Positions 60,566 to 64,000 of a stretch of DNA of 64,000 nucleotides are shown here, piece after piece (the stretch's first letter is position 1; the number at the start of each line of letters is the position of its first letter). The DNA is taken from the NCBI GenBank assembly GCA_021209875.1, contig JAGYVD010000008.1:744001-808000 (forward strand), given 5' to 3'. The notes beneath the pieces are model-generated. The model was not told the DNA's origin. It saw nothing but the letters and a program-made list of their open reading frames with translations, and did no database searches. This stretch comes from Rosellinia necatrix (taxonomy: Eukaryota; Ascomycota; Sordariomycetes; Xylariales; Xylariaceae). Made by a program: the position numbers and the translations under genes.

Positions 60566-63458
60566 ATGGCCGAGAAGGCGGCCAGTCCCCCTACGGGCGA
60601 CAGCATACGCTACGACGGGTCCGGCGCCTCGCCCTCGGAGGCCGAAAAACATGCGAAGACACCTGCATCCTCCTCTTCATCGGCGGCGGCGGCGGCGGCG
60701 GCAGCGGCGGCAGCGCTTGGCCTGCCAACCCCCAGCTTGCCAACTTCCACCGTGGCCCCCGCACAGCCGAAACCGCGCAGTTGTGTCGTCTGCCGGTCTC
60801 GCAAAGTCCGCTGCGACAAGAAGTCGCCATGCTCCAACTGTCGCCGAGCCGGCACGCCCTGTGTCATCCCCTCGGCCGACCGTCCGCCGCGCTGGGCTCG
60901 GCGTCTTGAACGCCTCGCCCACAGTGCCGCCGCCGCCGACGAGGGGCCGGCCCGCGTGGCGGATTCGCCCACGGCCCAGGTCATGGAAAGACTGCGGAAT
61001 CTCGAGCGCGTCGTGAAGGACCTCGGCAAGCAGCTGGAACAGGCTCACGCCCAGGCCAACCCGTCCGCGGGCCATTCACCCGCCAGTTCTAGCACGCATG
61101 ACCGTGACCGTGACCGTGACCGTGACCTTGACCTTGACCGTGACCGTGACTACCAGCAACCCGCACAACCTGCACAACCCGCACAACCCGCCACCGGCAC
61201 TGGCAACATCCAACCGCACTTCGGTAGATTGGTTCTCAATGATGCTAGCCGTAGCCGCTACGTGAGCAGTGGCTTCTGGTCCCGTGTAAACGACGAGGTA
61301 GGCGTAATTCAGTTTTCATACCCGACGGTTTGAATCCCAGCTTTGTGTCTGACCCTATGATAGCTTGATGAAATCAGGATGGAGACGCAACATCTCGCTG
61401 AAGGCGATCTTGATTCTTCCGAGGACGAGGAACCCTCGGGTACATCGCCGCCAACCCGCGAGCTTGAGCGAACAGCATCGGAGCGCCATGCGTTCTTATT
61501 CAGGCATAACCTCAATGCCTCGCATCCAAACCTTCGCGAGCTGCAACCCTTACCTTCCCAGATCCCCTTTCTCTTGGATGTTTTTTCCGAAAGGGTCAAT
61601 GATATCGTCAAGATCGTTCACATGCCCACGGTAAATAAGCTGGCCAGACGCTCAATGGGTAGCGACATAACCCCGCCGACGCCAGCGAACGAGGCATTGC
61701 TGTTCTCCATTTACTATGCCGCTGTCACGTCGATGGAAGAAGATGATGTGAGTTCCCGCGGTTCTTCAACCCATCCATTCCCCGAACAAAACTCACTGAT
61801 ACCTCAATCTCAAGGTTTTGATTAACTTTGGGTCCACAAAGACCGACCTCAATCTAAAATATCGACTTGGGCTAGAACATGCCCTGGCCAGGGCAGATTT
61901 CCTTAACGTACCTGATCTAGTACTGGTCCAGGCCTTCGCCATATTTCTGCTCCTCGTCCGACGCCACGATAGTCCAAGGTTTGTCTGGATGATGACCGGC
62001 CTGGTAATCCGCATGGCACAAGCCCTCGGTCTTCAACGTGATGGCACGTGTTTCAAGCACCTCACTCCCTTCGAGGTCGAGATACGACGACGGGTCTGGT
62101 ATGCTTTATGCTCGCTCGATGTGCGGGCATCGGAAGATCAGGGTACCGACTTTACGATTCAGCACGGGAGTTTCGACACAAAGCTCCCATTGAATATCAA
62201 TGACAGCGATATCAGCGTCAACATGGAGGAGCCACCCATAGAACGTCATGGCATCACTGATATGACCCTCCCCATCGTCTCCATGGAAATCAGCATTATT
62301 TCGAGGCAGATGTTATTCCCCGGTGTCAGCCTTGAAAAGCAGAATCACCTGATAGGCACAATCTACGCCACCTTAGAGGAGCGTTACCTTCGCTTCTCGA
62401 CGGAACCTGGGGATATTGCATGTTGGGTCATGATCGTCATCGCACGCCTCGTTAGCGGGAAACTGACACTTTTCACCCATTTACCTATCCTTTTCTCAAC
62501 CCCCGGGGAGCATTTCTCTGACGCCGTAAGAAACAAGCTATTGGTAGCGGCGATTGAGGTAGCAGAGCTAAATCACGCGCTGAATACGAACAAAGCCTGC
62601 CGTCAGTGGCGCTGGGTCTATCAAACATACACCCACTGGCACGCCATTATTTACATCCTCCTTGATATATGCCGCCGGCCGTGGTCTCCCATTATCGAAC
62701 GAGCTTGGATCGCACTGCATAGCCCCTGGCTGATCCCAACTATATCAAAACTGGACAAAGGCTTGCGAACTTGGGTGCCATTCCGGAAACTCACGTGGAA
62801 AGCTCGAAAACACAGAGACGCTGAACTCGAAAGACTACGCCGTGCTTCATCCGCTGCCCGGCAGCTCGAAATGAACGATCGGGAAATCCCCGTGCCTTCA
62901 ACTGTCGGTCATGAATCTTCCAGTGCGATAGCCGACGGCTTCCAAGAGAGATGGCGCAGACTCGTGGGCATTTCAGAACAATCCGGAGAGCACACACAGA
63001 AAGGGGAACAACCTTCCTCCTCTTCCAAACTGCTGAAATCGGCGCGTAGTCTCCCCGATTCTGGTGATGGTAGCTGGAACAATGTGTCAGGAACTGTCAC
63101 GGGCCCACCACTACTACCTCATACTTCGATAACTAGTATCAATATGCACAAAGAATCAATACCCCTGTCATCATACGACGCAATGGCGCTTGATCAACCC
63201 TTGAGTACCGAGTCGCAATTTGATGTTGTCGCGGAAACATCTAGGAGCTGGTCTGACAGTCATGCCGGGAATGATGGACTGCTCGGCTGGTTCTGGGAAA
63301 GCTCCAACCCTACCATAGATACCTTTACTGATGTCGATATAGACACGATGGATTTTAACGTTAATATGGATGAAGCAGTGGATTGGCATAATTGGGTCGA
63401 GTCTGCTAAAAGCATGGAAGCAGACGCGCACGTGGGCACCAGTAATCCTGGGAGATGA
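60566..63458 (+). CDS. Zn2Cys6 transcription factor with fungal-specific domain
   Basis: Three exons, 60566-61297, 61364-61747 and 61815-63458, give 919 residues, all phase 0. The start is the first ATG in the frame (MAEKAASPPTGDS). After a Ser/Ala run the zinc cluster is SCVVCRSRKVRCDKKSPCSN with Cys73, 76, 83, 89, 92 and 99 (C-x2-C-x6-C-x5-C-x2-C-x6-C). A coiled-coil-like helix follows (MERLRNLERVVKDLGKQLEQ). An Asp-Arg dipeptide tract and a QPA repeat come next. The middle homology domain begins with FLLDVFSERVNDIVKIVHMP and contains LLLVRRHDSPRFVWMMTGLV, ALGLQRDG and FEVEIRRRVWYALCSLDVRA. This layout is typical of regulators of the fungal_trans family. It is a nuclear activator or repressor; targets are unknown. 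The divergent oxidoreductase gene (58898-59827) is a possible target. Confidence 0.9.
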
Positions 63459-63775
63459 GTTAACTGAAGCCGTTAATATGGCAGAGGCTACTTCGCGATA
63501 GGCTCCGCGTATTTATCAATGCGCTGAGCCGTGTTCTTTTCTCCACACGCCGCTAATTCAAACGACGGCCAGCACCTCCTTCTACTAGGCAGGGGATGAC
63601 ATAGTGCGTGGCATCAATGACCAATCTACAACTAGGATCAACTATCGTGGAGATACTCGAGGACGCTATTATCTAGTGTCGAGTGTCTGGAGGTCACCTA
63701 TTAAGCCTCTGCAAATTACGACGTCGATGCTCTCTGTATTGATACATCTATCTCTAGTCCCTAGAGTTTGTCGTC
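63459..63775. other. Short convergent intergenic region
   Basis: 317 bp between the stop of the regulator gene (plus) and the stop of the GH2-like gene (minus). Nothing recognised. Confidence 0.5.
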
Positions 63776-64000
63776 TTAGCCAGCATGTAAAGTAACCGAG
63801 GCATTCGGAAGACCAGGCGAAGCGGCGGAGATGACGATATCTCCAGAAGCCCCGTGATCTGGCCTGATGATGGAGAGGACAAGGCCACTGAAGGCCTTGC
63901 GGCTCGGAGATGGGAAGACAGTGAAGTCCGCCGGGTTGCCATTGTCTGTCGACACGATCTTACCTGGGCCGGTGATAGAAAATGTAACGTTGTTACTTGC
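63776..64000 (-). CDS. 3' end of a GH2 beta-galactosidase-like gene (cut by window edge)
   Basis: The minus strand is open from the window edge to a TAA at 63776, giving 74 residues. The stretch VTFSITGPGKIVSTDNGNPA followed by DFTVFPSPSRKAFSGLVLSI, and then GASGDIVISAASPGL, matches the C-terminal Ig-like domain of fungal and bacterial GH2 enzymes, where the DNG-x-P and AF-x-G-L motifs are conserved. It is therefore the tail of a beta-galactosidase-like or other GH2 hydrolase, with the catalytic part beyond the window. The predicted product ends NASVTLHAG. The call rests on this one domain, so the exact GH2 activity is open. Confidence 0.75.
   Translation of the reverse strand, partial: ASNNVTFSITGPGKIVSTDNGNPADFTVFPSPSRKAFSGLVLSIIRPDHGASGDIVISAASPGLPNASVTLHAG

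Noticed and set aside
1..64000. Secondary-metabolite gene cluster
   Set aside because: Regulators, transporters and oxidoreductases are present but no PKS, NRPS, terpene or RiPP backbone gene was recognised.
1..64000. tRNA and rRNA genes
   Set aside because: Scanned by eye for T-loop-like GGTTCGA contexts; the few hits (for example near 1963 and 17136) have no matching acceptor stem. A covariance-model search would be needed to exclude them fully.

Overview
The window looks like nuclear DNA of a filamentous ascomycete, most likely a Sordariomycete-type, plant-associated or saprotrophic mould. The support is consistent: multi-exon genes with short introns (about 54-110 bp, GTAAGT-like donors), Zn2Cys6 transcription factors, fungal-type GH3/GH16/GH105/GH2 enzymes, a DUR3-type transporter, a fungal indoleamine 2,3-dioxygenase, and intergenic DNA rich in short CCTAGGTA/TACC-type motifs and microsatellites. 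No bacterial operons, phage genes, CRISPR arrays or rRNA were seen. Species and chromosome position cannot be told from the sequence.

Layout. 1-3.5 kb: no recognisable gene. 3.5-5.0 kb (-): membrane-anchored GH16 glucanase-like gene. 5.1-10.5 kb: gene-poor, ending in a graveyard of ~210 bp LTR-like elements, several with target-site duplications. 10.56-25.9 kb: a ~7.66 kb unit present twice in direct tandem; each unit holds two LTR-like elements, an uncertain proline-rich gene and a clear four-exon cupin gene (-). The right breakpoint lies inside the RS tail of an RNPS1-like splicing-factor gene whose main copy is at 25.7-26.7 kb (-); the left unit ends in an orphan tail fragment of it. 27.6-29.5 kb (-): allantoate-permease-like MFS transporter. 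30.8-31.9 kb (+): intronless, GC-rich GH105 hydrolase. 33.8-36.2 kb (+): DUR3-like urea/polyamine symporter. 37.3-40.3 kb (+): membrane-anchored GH3 beta-glucosidase. 42.3-44.7 kb (+): copper amine oxidase. 46.6-48.5 kb (+): second MFS transporter, frameshifted at its N-terminus. 49.3-53.0 kb (-): Zn2Cys6 regulator. 53.7-55.4 kb (-): indoleamine 2,3-dioxygenase. 55.9-56.6 kb (-): small secreted protein. 57.6-58.8 kb (+): PD-(D/E)XK nuclease-like protein. 58.9-59.8 kb (-): Rossmann-fold oxidoreductase. 60.6-63.5 kb (+): second Zn2Cys6 regulator. 63.8-64.0 kb (-): 3' end of a GH2 beta-galactosidase-like gene.

Functionally the genes are mostly carbohydrate-active enzymes and nitrogen acquisition/catabolism genes (allantoate-type permease, DUR3, copper amine oxidase, IDO). 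They are not packed as a classical secondary-metabolite cluster and no backbone synthase (PKS, NRPS, terpene) was seen. The most striking structure is the 7.66 kb tandem duplication with a breakpoint inside a gene. Its two copies differ almost only in homopolymer and microsatellite lengths, and nearby single-copy genes carry homopolymer frameshifts. Both a very recent real duplication and an assembly artefact built from noisy reads are therefore possible. Exon boundaries below were derived by hand from splice signals, frame continuity and family resemblance; no database search was run.
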